DNA of 42,949 nucleotides from Microseira wollei NIES-4236 (GTDB lineage: Bacteria; Cyanobacteriota; Cyanobacteriia; Cyanobacteriales; Aerosakkonemataceae), in assembly GCF_020521235.1 (NCBI RefSeq), contig NZ_BLAY01000085.1, positions 1-42,949 on the forward strand, given 5' to 3'. Below, one piece after another: positions 35,061 to 42,949 of the stretch. The position numbers were made by a program, and so were the translations under genes. Below the pieces are notes generated by a model. The model did not search any database and was not told the DNA's origin. It saw nothing but the letters and a program-made list of their open reading frames with translations. Position 1 is the stretch's first letter, and the number at the start of each line of letters is the position of its first letter.

Positions 35061-35313
35061 CATCCTCGAGGCGCTGACACCTGCGTGTACAGCGCTGGCT
35101 TCCTAACCTCGCGATTAGGCATTCCTAGTTACTTCCATTTCTGGTTTTTCGCCAGTTATCTAGAGCAGGCCCATGACGAAGCTGCCCGACAGATCGACTG
35201 CATAGGCGTTTTGCTTCCCCAGGGTCCAAAGGTACTAGCTGCCAATTTATATTGCCAGACAAGTAAACAAGTTAGTTTATCACCGGGCATAGTGATAATT
35301 TCCCATATTTTAT

Positions 35314-35428
35314 AGCGGATTGCAAGCTCGTCTAGGGAAAGCGAAATCGCGCTCGTTTGTCAAGCGCGCAGCAAAAATGGCAGCGCGCTTGACAAACTCA
35401 GGTGTACCTCATACGGCTGCAATCCGCT
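35314..35428. repeat. Nested inverted-repeat element (AGCGGATTGCA ends)
   Basis: Outer ends AGCGGATTGCA (35314-35324) and TGCAATCCGCT (35418-35428) are perfect inverted repeats. Nested inside is a perfect 15-bp inverted pair, GTTTGTCAAGCGCGC (35355-35369) against GCGCGCTTGACAAAC (35383-35397). A left-end-like sequence also occurs near 16456. Probably a MITE; no coding capacity. Confidence 0.7.
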
Positions 35429-35429
35429 G

Positions 35430-35477
35430 TAATAATTATTGACGCTAATTTCACCCATCTTAATAATTATTGACGCT
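35430..35477. repeat. Direct repeat TAATAATTATTGACGCT
   Basis: Two exact 17-bp copies at 35430-35446 and 35461-35477, 31 bp apart start to start, right after the nested element. They may mark a past insertion or a duplicated binding site. Confidence 0.6.
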
Positions 35478-36032
35478 CAGTTAACCGAATATCCATCCGG
35501 CTTGATAGCTTTTGCCATATCTGGAAAAATAGCGGGAAATGTTCCGGATGAAATTTGATTCGGATGAAAGTAGGGGTAGACATCTCGATTATCAAGTCCG
35601 ATCCTGAATCATTTTGTTGTGATACCGAATCCAGTTTGACAACCCCCTTGCTCGTGCATAAGAAGTTTAAAGGCAGATGCAACGAATAAAAGAGGTATAC
35701 AAGGTGGATTTGGTATAAAAGCAACACCAGAGGACTTGTATCAGGTGCAATTCTTATCTGGGATGCAGCTTCACTTGGAAATTGACTGTAAAACTGAGGG
35801 CTTAAGCAAAATTTGGCTGTTTCCACTACCTGTAGGGGTAGGGTGGGCATTGCTCACCCTAAATTACCTGTAAGGGTAAAGTGGGCATTGCTCACCCTAC
35901 ATATAGAGATTCTGCGGAAGTCCTGAAACTGACGAAATTTGTCGTGGAGTGATTGATCGCTATAAGGAAAGCCAAACCACAGGTTTTCAATCACTTTTAA
36001 TCCTCAATTACTAATCCTCAAAAGGAGAAGCT
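35478..36032. other. Intergenic stretch upstream of the Calx-beta gene
   Basis: The whole gap 35061-36032 has no gene I would support. A minus-strand frame (35467-35850) lacks a ribosome site and a recognisable domain. GTGGGCATTGCTCACCCT occurs twice (about 35845 and 35881), each copy a short inverted repeat. AAAGGAG just before 36033 is the ribosome site of the next gene. Confidence 0.5.
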
Positions 36033-38894
36033 ATGGCTAATTCCCTGTTTGGTTTTTTGGGTCAAACCAATAATTACAGCAGCGTCAATGACCTAATAAC
36101 AAAATGGCCTACGGCTGCCCAGAACCAAGGCATCAAACTGTTTGGGATAGCTTTTGATGGCGTGGAAACTGACTACCTTAACCCTACAGTCATCAGCAAC
36201 CTCACCTTAGCAACGAACCAAAATCCTAAAAGCTGGTTGAGTTACGGCAGTAGCGCTGGTATTGGTGTCCCATCTTCTTATGAAGGTTGGTTCACCGCTC
36301 CAACTAAAGTGCGGGCGGAAATCAACCATAATCCCAATACCAATCAGTCCCAGGTGCTGAAGCTCAAATGGGCAGATAACCAAGACATCAGTAGCGCAAC
36401 GATTGACCTAAGTGCATTGAGTCCCAAAACAAGTCCGGGACTGGGCGATCAAGGCAATGAAGTTGGTTTCCTACAAATCTTCAATAATGGGGTTTTGGTA
36501 CCGACCAGCAATTTTACTATCACTCGCGTCAACGCTCCGATCGCTCCAAAACCCATCACCGTATCTTCAGATGGAGTGACTTTCATTGGCGATCGCACCG
36601 ATGGCAGTTTCAAATTCAAGATAGAAGCAAACCCCCTCAGCGGCATTACTTTTGACGAACTGCGGTTCTCTGCCAAACCCTACGATAGCCCCACCGCTGC
36701 CTACCTCGCCGACCCCTTCAAAGAAGATGGTTCGGATTACCTGCTGCGGAACATTGAATATCAAGGGACTGAAGATCCGATTACCCTTCAGTTTAGTAAC
36801 CCCACCTTCAGCGTTAACGAAAATGGTACGCCGATTGCCGCCGTGACAGTCACTCGCATTGGCAGCAGCGTCGGCACCGCCTCAGCTACCGTTAACCTCA
36901 GTAATGGAACTGCTATTGCCCCTGGTGACTACATCGGTACTCCCATCGGTGTCAATTTTGCCAATGGGGACACCGCAGCCAAGACCATCACCATTCCCAT
37001 TATCGATGACACTTTGGTTGAGGGTAACGAAACTGTCAACTTAAGTTTGACCAACCCCACCGGCACCAGCCATGTCACCTTGGGAACGCAAAGCAGCGCC
37101 AGTTTGACCATTGTGGACAATGACACTCTCCCTGCTGGCACCCTGCAATTTAGTTCCCCCACCTTTAGCGTCAACGAAGATGGGACACCGATTGCAGCCG
37201 TAACGGTTACGCGCACGGGTGGCAGCGTTGGTGCTGTGTCAGCCACGGTGAACTTGAGCGATGGTACTGCTACAGCCCTCACTGACTATAACAATGCTCC
37301 CATCGCGGTCAATTTTGCCAATGGGGACACCGCAGCCAAAACTGTCACCATTCCCATCGTTAACGACTTCCTGATCGAGGGTAACGAAACTGTCAACTTA
37401 AGTTTGGGCAGTCCTACAGGCGGTGCAACGATTGGGACGCAGAATGCTGCCACTTTGACCATTGTGGACGATGATGTTGCTGGTTCAAAACCACTCGTTT
37501 CCGTTAATTCTCTTCTTGACCCAATCGCTGGGGAACCTTTTAATCCGGAAGGGGAGGGTCTATTTCAGTTCACTCGCACCGGGGGCGATCTCAGCCAGCC
37601 ACTCACCATCCGTTACACCGTCACGGGTACAGCTACCCCTGACGTGGACTACGCAGCGTTGCTCGGTACGGTCACTATCGCTGCTGGTGAATTTGCTTCC
37701 GATCCTGTCGCAGTGAGTACCTTGCCCGATGTCCTGAATGAACCAACTGAATCAGTGATTGTGAAGGTGGCTGAAGATCCGGCTTACCAGGTGAACCGGG
37801 TGGGTTCAGCCGACACTGCCTCCGTGAGTATCTTGGACGACAATCCATTGACGGTGACTGGTCCTAGTCCCGTCCTCCTGTATAACTCCAGTGGAGTTTT
37901 CATCGATGGTTTCTCCAACATCACAGATGCTGTTGCAGCCGCTATCCCTAACAACATCATCGTTGCACAAGCAGGGACGTATAATGAACCGGGCCCTATT
38001 CTGATCAACCAGCCCTTAACCCTGCGCGGGCCGAATGCGGGTCTTAGCCCCAGTGGTACGCGACTTCCCGAAGCGGTTGTTCGGACTACTCTGGGTCAGC
38101 CAGTTTTCCGGATCAACAGTAGTGATGTCACAATTGAGGGATTGACGATTCAGATGAATCGCGGCAACGCTATCCAACAGTTAGGCGCAGGTACTGATGT
38201 CGTCATTCGTCAAAATACTTTTACCGGCACTGGACCTAATTCTGGCAGCGTCATCTCGTTGGTTCCTGGTATAGCTAGCGGATCGGCGCAGGTCATAGAT
38301 AACTTAATCAACAGCGTGACTACGACTGCTGGCAGTAACACCAGCGGCATCCAGGCATCTCAGTTCGATACTGTCAGGATTACAGACAATCAGATCGCTA
38401 ACTTAACCGGAGCAGGTGTTGTTGCTGATTCAATTACTAACGTTGCCAGTGTGATTAACAACAAAGTCACCAATGTCAGGCAAGATGGGATTCGCTTGCA
38501 GGGTGGCAATGGCGAGATTGACAACAACGATATCACCAACGCTAATACCAGCGGTGCCCTGACCAGGGGTGGTATCCGGCTACAGGATTCCAGCTTGTTT
38601 GGTGGTCCGGCGCTGGGAACAGTGGATGTGCTGAGCAATGTCATCACCAACTCTGTCAACGGGGTGGCGATCGCTAGCGGCATAGGTGTCCCTAACGTCA
38701 GGATTAATTACAATGACTTAGTTGGCAACTCCCGTGCTGGTTTGTTACACAATCGTACTGTGACAGTCGATGCCACTGAGAACTGGTGGGATTCAGCCAC
38801 AGGGCCAGTTGTCGGCGGCACTGGCCCGAATCGCATTGCTGGGGTGGGTGCTAGCTTGGTCACCGCCAACCCATTTGCTACTTCGGTCTTATAA
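36033..38894 (+). CDS. Large Calx-beta / right-handed beta-helix protein
   Basis: A 953-residue, probably extracellular protein. Residues 1-240 form an unrecognised beta-rich N-terminal domain (GWFTAPTKVRAEINHNPNTN). Three Calx-beta domains follow (about 250-365, 368-485 and 490-605) with repeated LQFSxPTFSVNE starts and NFANGDTAAKT(I/V)TIPI; the first two are near-duplicates even in DNA. The last ~340 residues are a pectate-lyase-like beta-helix (AGTYNEPGPILINQPLTLRG; many NxI/NxV turns) ending in ENWWDSATGPVVGG. No classical signal peptide or anchor is seen, so export by a type I system or a non-secreted role are both possible. Calx-beta domains bind Ca2+ and occur in adhesins. Confidence 0.85.
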   Translation: MANSLFGFLGQTNNYSSVNDLITKWPTAAQNQGIKLFGIAFDGVETDYLNPTVISNLTLATNQNPKSWLSYGSSAGIGVPSSYEGWFTAPTKVRAEINHNPNTNQSQVLKLKWADNQDISSATIDLSALSPKTSPGLGDQGNEVGFLQIFNNGVLVPTSNFTITRVNAPIAPKPITVSSDGVTFIGDRTDGSFKFKIEANPLSGITFDELRFSAKPYDSPTAAYLADPFKEDGSDYLLRNIEYQGTEDPITLQFSNPTFSVNENGTPIAAVTVTRIGSSVGTASATVNLSNGTAIAPGDYIGTPIGVNFANGDTAAKTITIPIIDDTLVEGNETVNLSLTNPTGTSHVTLGTQSSASLTIVDNDTLPAGTLQFSSPTFSVNEDGTPIAAVTVTRTGGSVGAVSATVNLSDGTATALTDYNNAPIAVNFANGDTAAKTVTIPIVNDFLIEGNETVNLSLGSPTGGATIGTQNAATLTIVDDDVAGSKPLVSVNSLLDPIAGEPFNPEGEGLFQFTRTGGDLSQPLTIRYTVTGTATPDVDYAALLGTVTIAAGEFASDPVAVSTLPDVLNEPTESVIVKVAEDPAYQVNRVGSADTASVSILDDNPLTVTGPSPVLLYNSSGVFIDGFSNITDAVAAAIPNNIIVAQAGTYNEPGPILINQPLTLRGPNAGLSPSGTRLPEAVVRTTLGQPVFRINSSDVTIEGLTIQMNRGNAIQQLGAGTDVVIRQNTFTGTGPNSGSVISLVPGIASGSAQVIDNLINSVTTTAGSNTSGIQASQFDTVRITDNQIANLTGAGVVADSITNVASVINNKVTNVRQDGIRLQGGNGEIDNNDITNANTSGALTRGGIRLQDSSLFGGPALGTVDVLSNVITNSVNGVAIASGIGVPNVRINYNDLVGNSRAGLLHNRTVTVDATENWWDSATGPVVGGTGPNRIAGVGASLVTANPFATSVL

Positions 38895-38896
38895 CT

Positions 38897-39196
38897 AACT
38901 CAAGTTGCTAGTTATCAGTTGTGACATTGGTAATTGGTAATTGGTAATTGGTAATTGGATGCTTGACTCAGTTTACTCTTGACAATTACCCATTACCTAT
39001 TAGCCCAAGTTGCTAGTGATAAAACCGATCCTGCCAAACCCCGGAGAAAAAAAGCGATCCCCCTCACATCCCCCTTTTTAAGGGAAGAGGGGGATGCTAA
39101 GGGGGGCCCAAGAGAGCTGAACCGAGATAGATCAATCCGCCTCGGCTTTATGGGATAGCGATGCAACCGGACATGATATAACTAGCAACTTGCGTT
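38897..39196. mobile_element. Compound MITE remnants (AACTCAAGTTGCTAGTTAT ends plus a TNA-family right end)
   Basis: AACTCAAGTTGCTAGTTAT at 38897 and its inverted partner ATAACTAGCAACTTGCGTT at 39178-39196 bound the gap between two genes; a further copy, CCCAAGTTGCTAGTGAT, lies near 39004. These match the ends of the element at 27400-27530. At 39168-39178 a solitary CGGACATGATA, followed by TAA, is the right end of the other MITE family with no left partner. Heptamer repeats (about 38930-38958) fill the rest. The right end overlaps the stop codon of the Mn exporter gene. Confidence 0.6.
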
Positions 39197-39809
39197 ATTT
39201 ACCAATTGCGGCGACGAGGGCGAAAATTAAAAACAGCAATCCTCCTAATGCCGTCATCGTTCTTTCTGAGATGCGTTGGGCAATTAGGCGTCCGCAGATG
39301 ACTGCGATCGCAGCACAAATACCATGTCCTAAAATTGCCCCCGTGGTCACTCCAATCGGATTATTCCCAGCTGCGAGGGTGATGGTGGCAAATTGCGTCC
39401 GATCGCCCCATTCTGCCATAAAGGTCATGAGAAATGTTTGCACTAATACCGCCAGCGGGGTGATTTTCCGCCCCAGTTTCGCCTCAGCTTGATCAACTGT
39501 TGCTAGTGCTTCTTTTGCTTCATGACACCCGGAATCAGCAGGCATAAGGCTTGCGTCGTACAATAACTTCAAGCCAAAGCCAATAAACAAAGCTATTTCG
39601 GCGTAATTGATATAGTGCTGAGGTAGCAACGATGCGGCTTTTCCGACTAAAACAGATAGAATTGTCATCGCTGCCAATGCTGCGATCGCGCCTGTAAATA
39701 CCAATCGCCGCGAGTGGCGCATCGATAAAACAACGGCAATAAAAAAGGTTTTATCGCCTAATTCCGAAACTGTAATCAGTAATAAACCGGCGGTAAAAGC
39801 TGTTAACAC
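39195..39809 (-). CDS. mnx: GDT1/TMEM165 (UPF0016) family manganese exporter
   Basis: A 204-residue membrane protein with both family signatures, ELGDKT in the first half and EWGDRTQ in the second, in six or seven hydrophobic helices. Full-size cyanobacterial members (Mnx in Synechocystis) move Mn2+ out of the cytoplasm toward the thylakoid lumen, supplying photosystem II and preventing Mn poisoning. GTG 39809 is chosen because GGAG precedes it by 9 bases and VLTAFTAGLLLITVSELGDKT is the typical N-terminus; the frame runs 22 codons further to a TTG (39875). A manganese riboswitch lies upstream, which strongly supports the function. Confidence 0.92.
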   Translation of the reverse strand: MLTAFTAGLLLITVSELGDKTFFIAVVLSMRHSRRLVFTGAIAALAAMTILSVLVGKAASLLPQHYINYAEIALFIGFGLKLLYDASLMPADSGCHEAKEALATVDQAEAKLGRKITPLAVLVQTFLMTFMAEWGDRTQFATITLAAGNNPIGVTTGAILGHGICAAIAVICGRLIAQRISERTMTALGGLLFLIFALVAAIGK

Positions 39810-39878
39810 TTTCTCAAACTCCTCAGAATTTTCTCGTGAACTTCTTATCTGAGTGAAGCTTGATGAAAGCGGCAAAAC

Positions 39879-39931
39879 TTCACCAAGATCACATCAGATT
39901 GATGTCAAACATCAATGTGAACTTAGTGAAG
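39879..39931 (-). terminator. Riboswitch-controlled terminator hairpin
   Basis: In the RNA, CTTCACTAAGTTCACATTGATG pairs with CATCAATCTGATGTGATCTTGGTGAAG around a TTTGA loop, followed by TTTT. The 5' arm begins inside the riboswitch's conserved GCGAGACCTTCAC end, so the aptamer and this hairpin exclude each other. This suits an ON switch: Mn2+ holds the aptamer and lets transcription continue into the exporter gene. Confidence 0.7.
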
Positions 39932-40056
39932 GTCTCGCTTCCAAGTGTTTAAGGTTTAAAACTTGTCACCTGAACCAGGCTCGTCGCCAGCATGTTGATT
40001 CAGATGGGCTAGTTAAATTTTTAAGTTAAATTTTTAACTAGCAGCTACTCCCCTTC
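39926..40056 (-). promoter_or_regulatory. yybP-ykoY manganese riboswitch
   Basis: Read on the minus strand the conserved blocks occur in order: GGGGAGTAGC (plus-strand 40044-40053), a long AT hairpin with GCTAGTTAAA/TTTAACTAGC arms (40007-40042), GGCGACGAGCCTGG (39975-39988) and GCGAGACCTTCAC (39926-39938). These are the signature sequences of the yybP-ykoY Mn2+ aptamer. The class is known upstream of Mn exporters, including cyanobacterial members of the gene family that follows here. Confidence 0.88.
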
Positions 40057-40258
40057 TTGTATAGGTAATTATACATCTATCTTGTGCTGGATGACAAGAC
40101 TTTAAGACCGTTTATTTTTATCATTATTTATTCATTTTTTGGGTTGGACTTATGAGGATGTAACGATAAACCTCCGGGGGTTGGAGAGCAACCGCGTTCC
40201 GGGGGATCAAACACAATAGGGGGATTTTAATCGCCGTCAACCAAACGAGCGCTGTAAG

Positions 40259-41278
40259 TTAAGTTGCGGGTGCTTGAGGAGCTTTGTACTCAATAATTTG
40301 ATGCTGTTTAGTAATCAGGCTGACACGGAGGTACTGGACAACACCGAGTACCTGGGGAAATGCTGACATGGCACAAGATACACCCCAAGCAAAACCGTCA
40401 GCCCAAGAAAATCCTCGTTTTTTTGTCTTGTAAGCCACCTTGAGAGCCGTCAGGGGATAGCGAGCCAAGATAATTAACGACAGTCCACCAGTCGGAAGCA
40501 TCAGGATCAATGCGACCAAGGGCATAATAAACCCCCAAAGCCAAGTTTGCCGAATATCCTTGACAAATTTGCGCTCAGGAGGCGCTCCGTGCAGGTGGGA
40601 AACCTGGGCAAATGCATAGCCGCAGCGTTTGGCTCGTTGCCACCACTGCCACAGTCGGTCCATGTCAACTTCGTGCAGAACGCTGTCTCGGTCAAGGCGT
40701 AGCAGTTTACCCCCAGCTTGACGCAAGCGCACGCCCAATTCGTCATCCTCGGCGGCGATGACGCTGGGGTTAAAGCCGCCGACTGCTGCCAGTGCGTCGG
40801 CGCGAATCATCACGTTACCGCCAAAGTTGGATATCTCTCCGACTGGCCCCATATGCCACTCAATGTTACAGATCCGAGTGTAGATATTGCGTTCCGGGTA
40901 ACGCTCGCATGTCCACCCGCACACAGCGACCACGTCGGGGTTAGCCTCGAGTGTTTCGGCACCAGCTATAAGCCACCCCTCAATCACCTCGCAGTCTCCA
41001 TCGATAAACTGAACGTACTCTGCTGTCGGATGCAACTGGCGCAGGCGCTCAAAGCCAGCATTGCGCGCTCTAGCAGCAGTGAAAGGGATCGACATGTCTA
41101 GCTCAACAACTTCTACACCGCACGACCGTGCAAAAGCGCAACTAGAATCAGTGGAACCGGAGTCTACGTATACGACTCTTCGCGATTCACCTACAACCGA
41201 GTTGAGGCTGCGGACTAAGCGCGAGCCTTCGTTTCGTCCGATAACGACGATGCCGATTTTGTTGGACAAGCCGATCAT
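40259..41278 (-). CDS. Family 2 glycosyltransferase with C-terminal membrane segment
   Basis: A 339-residue inverting GT-A glycosyltransferase. GIVVIGRNEGSRLVRSLNSV opens the fold, VVYVDSGSTDSS is the nucleotide-sugar region, FIDGDCEV carries the DxD-type metal site, and EDDELGVRLRQAGGKLLRLD is the acceptor/ED block with the probable catalytic base. Near the C-terminus one or two hydrophobic helices (about 250-275) suggest membrane attachment. The sugar is not predictable. It is divergent from a second family 2 enzyme, with ~160 bp between their starts, suggesting a small envelope polysaccharide or glycolipid locus. The 200 bases after its stop show nothing notable. Confidence 0.88.
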   Translation of the reverse strand: MIGLSNKIGIVVIGRNEGSRLVRSLNSVVGESRRVVYVDSGSTDSSCAFARSCGVEVVELDMSIPFTAARARNAGFERLRQLHPTAEYVQFIDGDCEVIEGWLIAGAETLEANPDVVAVCGWTCERYPERNIYTRICNIEWHMGPVGEISNFGGNVMIRADALAAVGGFNPSVIAAEDDELGVRLRQAGGKLLRLDRDSVLHEVDMDRLWQWWQRAKRCGYAFAQVSHLHGAPPERKFVKDIRQTWLWGFIMPLVALILMLPTGGLSLIILARYPLTALKVAYKTKKRGFSWADGFAWGVSCAMSAFPQVLGVVQYLRVSLITKQHQIIEYKAPQAPAT

Positions 41279-41438
41279 CTAAATGTGCCTCAGTTTGATT
41301 GTCCTTATGATAGAAGATTCAGAAAATAAGGGGAGGGGTTGATGCGATCGCGAACGCGAGTGCGTGCCTTTGGCATATCGCTAACCAATGATTGACCAAA
41401 CCGAGGAATATACTACTGTACAGGAGGATAATTATATC

Positions 41439-42449
41439 ATGTCCCACGAAATTGAGCCAAATACATCTTTAACGCTACTAATTGTGATCCTGAACTACCG
41501 AACGCCCAATCTAACTATCGACTGTTTGCGCTCTCTAGTAGATCAGGTTCAGTCGCTACCAGGTATCCGCGTTGTAGTTTCTGATAACGCTTCTGGGGAC
41601 GGATCGGTCGAGCAAATTGACAGGGCGATTAAAACCGAAGGTTGGCATGAGTGGGTATCGCTGATGCCGTTGGAACGCAATGGTGGATTTGCTTTCGGCA
41701 ATAATGCACCCGTCCGCAAGGCACTGGCGTCAACTAATCCCCCCCGTTATATTTTGTTACTCAACCCAGACACAATTGTTCATCCTGGGGCTATCGGTGC
41801 GCTGGTAGAATTTATGGACTCTCATCCCAGGGTGGGAATTGCCGGTAGTCGCTTGGAAAACCCAGATGGTACGCCGCAAAGGTCGGCTTTTCGCTTTCAT
41901 ACAGTGTTAAGCGAATTGGACGGTGGCTTGCGTTTGGGTATCGTCTCGCAACTGTTAGAAAAATGGGTGGTTGCGCCACCTGTTCCCGAAGCATCAACGC
42001 AGACTGATTGGGTATCTGGAGCTAGCATAATTGTCCGTCGGGAAGTGTTTGAGCAGGTGGGTTTGCTGGATGAAGAATATTTTATGTATTACGAGGAAAC
42101 AGACTTTTGCTGGCGAGCTTTAACAGCGGGTTGGAGTTGCTGGTATGTGCCTCAAAGTCGCATTATCCATTTTGTTGGACAAAGTTCGGGGGTACACGCT
42201 CCGAATATTGCACCTAAGCGTTTGCCCCAATATTGGTTTGATTCCAGGCGCAGGTATTTTCTGAAAAACTATGGTTGGTTGAGTGCATTTTTTGCCGATA
42301 CAGCCTGGATTTTGGGATATCTTTTATGGCTTTTGCGTCGGGTTGTTCAAGGTAAACCGGATAACGATCCGCCGTATTTATTACAAGATTTTCTGCGTAA
42401 TAGTGTATTTCTAGGAAATGGATTAACCTCTAATTTCCTCAAGGGTTAG
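41439..42449 (+). CDS. Family 2 glycosyltransferase, rhamnosyltransferase-like
   Basis: A 336-residue GT-A enzyme similar to the WbbL/rhamnosyltransferase group. LTLLIVILNYRTPNLTIDCL opens the fold, then VVVSDNASGDGSVEQI, LERNGGFAFGNNAPVRKAL, ILLLNPDTIVHPGAI (DxD-type site), DWVSGASIIVRREVFEQVG and MYYEETDFCWRALTAGWSCW. The C-terminal part has a hydrophobic helix (TAWILGYLLWLLRRVV). ATG 41439 has AGGAGG 11 bases upstream; an earlier in-frame ATG (41388) has no ribosome site. The actual sugar is not proven. Confidence 0.9.
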   Translation: MSHEIEPNTSLTLLIVILNYRTPNLTIDCLRSLVDQVQSLPGIRVVVSDNASGDGSVEQIDRAIKTEGWHEWVSLMPLERNGGFAFGNNAPVRKALASTNPPRYILLLNPDTIVHPGAIGALVEFMDSHPRVGIAGSRLENPDGTPQRSAFRFHTVLSELDGGLRLGIVSQLLEKWVVAPPVPEASTQTDWVSGASIIVRREVFEQVGLLDEEYFMYYEETDFCWRALTAGWSCWYVPQSRIIHFVGQSSGVHAPNIAPKRLPQYWFDSRRRYFLKNYGWLSAFFADTAWILGYLLWLLRRVVQGKPDNDPPYLLQDFLRNSVFLGNGLTSNFLKG

Positions 42450-42612
42450 CACGGGAGCGCTCTAATTCCAAGATGGCTAGCGCTCCCTGGAGCGAAAAAT
42501 GCGACATCAAAGCGGTTACCCTGGTCTTTAGACACAGGGTTTTCCCTTGCTTTTACGATCGGGCGGGCGGGACGCCCACCCCACAAGAACAAGAAAGCGC
42601 AGGTGCGTTTGA

Positions 42613-42949
42613 TGTAGGGGCACGGCAGGCGAAATATTGTGGCAGATAGAGATAGCTTAAAGGTGCCGTGCCCCTACAAAATGGCGGAACTGTAGGGGCA
42701 CGGCATTCAAAATATTGTGGCAGAAATAGATAGCTTAAAGATGCCGTGCCCCTACTACAAAATGGCGGAACTGTAGGGGCACGGCATTCAAAATATTGTG
42801 GCAGAAATAGATAGCTTAAAGATGCCGTGCCCCTACAAAATGGCGGAACTGTAGGGGCACGGCATTCAAAATATTGTGGCAGAAATAGATAGCTTAAAGA
42901 TGCCGTGCCCCTACAAAATGGCGGAACTGTAGGGGCACGGCATTCAAAA
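42613..42949. repeat. Tandem array of ~78-bp palindromic units, running off the window
   Basis: Five starts of TGTAGGGGCACGGCA at 42613, 42691, 42772, 42850 and 42928, spaced 78, 81, 78 and 78 bp. Each unit contains the left arm GTAGGGGCACGGCAT, ATATTGTGGCAGAAATAGATAG, the right arm ATGCCGTGCCCCTAC and the spacer AAAATGGCGGAAC. The 81-bp unit has an extra CTA. The last unit is cut by the window edge. Before it (42450-42612) is a GTGGGGTGGGCGTCCCGCCCGCC-type inverted repeat and no gene. Confidence 0.9.

Noticed and set aside
35467-35850. Minus-strand frame of 127 residues
   Set aside because: No ribosome site, no recognisable domain, start within a repeat, and odd composition. A gene relic is possible but not supported.

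Overview
The window looks like a chromosomal segment of a filamentous, oxygenic cyanobacterium. It carries psb28 (photosystem II assembly), a PAP/fibrillin protein, a DUF3134 protein and a cyanobacterial GDT1/Mnx manganese exporter. GCGATCGC (HIP1-type) octamers are scattered throughout, intergenic heptanucleotide tandem repeats (TAATTGC, TACCAAT) are common, and non-autonomous inverted-repeat elements fill many gaps. This fits an Oscillatoriales-like genome; the species cannot be named from the sequence.

Layout. 0-8.5 kb: NarL-type response regulator, L,D-transpeptidase, mraY, DUF3134 protein, an ORF-less structured RNA locus resembling an IS200/605 omega-RNA (HEARO-like) relic, fibrillin, Uma2 nuclease, GNAT, a truncated recJ fragment and an Rpn-like nuclease. 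8.5-11.64 kb: a CRISPR array of 41 repeats and 40 spacers without cas genes in view, with its probable leader on the right. 11.9-18.2 kb: housekeeping genes (YdcF, MoaB, Psb28, MutY-like glycosylase, Dtd, His-rich G3E GTPase, CysS). 18.5-23.8 kb: small membrane proteins and three channel-type genes (bestrophin, CASTOR/POLLUX-like, BacNav-like). 24.2-27 kb: AI-2E family permease and homocysteine-biosynthesis protein. 27-31 kb: mobile region with a TnpB gene divergent from a frameshifted ribbon-helix-helix-like gene, plus a truncated hydrolase-like gene. 31-35 kb: conserved cyanobacterial unknowns and two tandem paralogous TPR proteins. 36-39 kb: Calx-beta/beta-helix protein. 39-42.4 kb: Mn exporter behind a yybP-ykoY riboswitch, then two divergent family 2 glycosyltransferases. 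The window ends in ~78-bp tandem repeats.

The strongest observation is a family of short non-autonomous elements with terminal inverted repeats TATCATGTCCG/CGGACATGATA. Four complete copies (8549-8695, 14397-14543, 23960-24092, 30502-30604) are each flanked by an exact 3-bp duplication of the form TNA: TCA, TGA, TAA and TTA. The first copy lies inside the left-most CRISPR repeat; removing it with one TCA restores a perfect GTTTCAATCCC repeat start. The array end was therefore interrupted by transposition rather than decayed.

Other points of note: a TnpB with an intact-looking D/E/D RuvC triad but no cysteines where the zinc ribbon should be; a manganese riboswitch with an overlapping terminator ahead of the Mn exporter; a cluster of three channel-type genes; and two spacers that are themselves palindromes.
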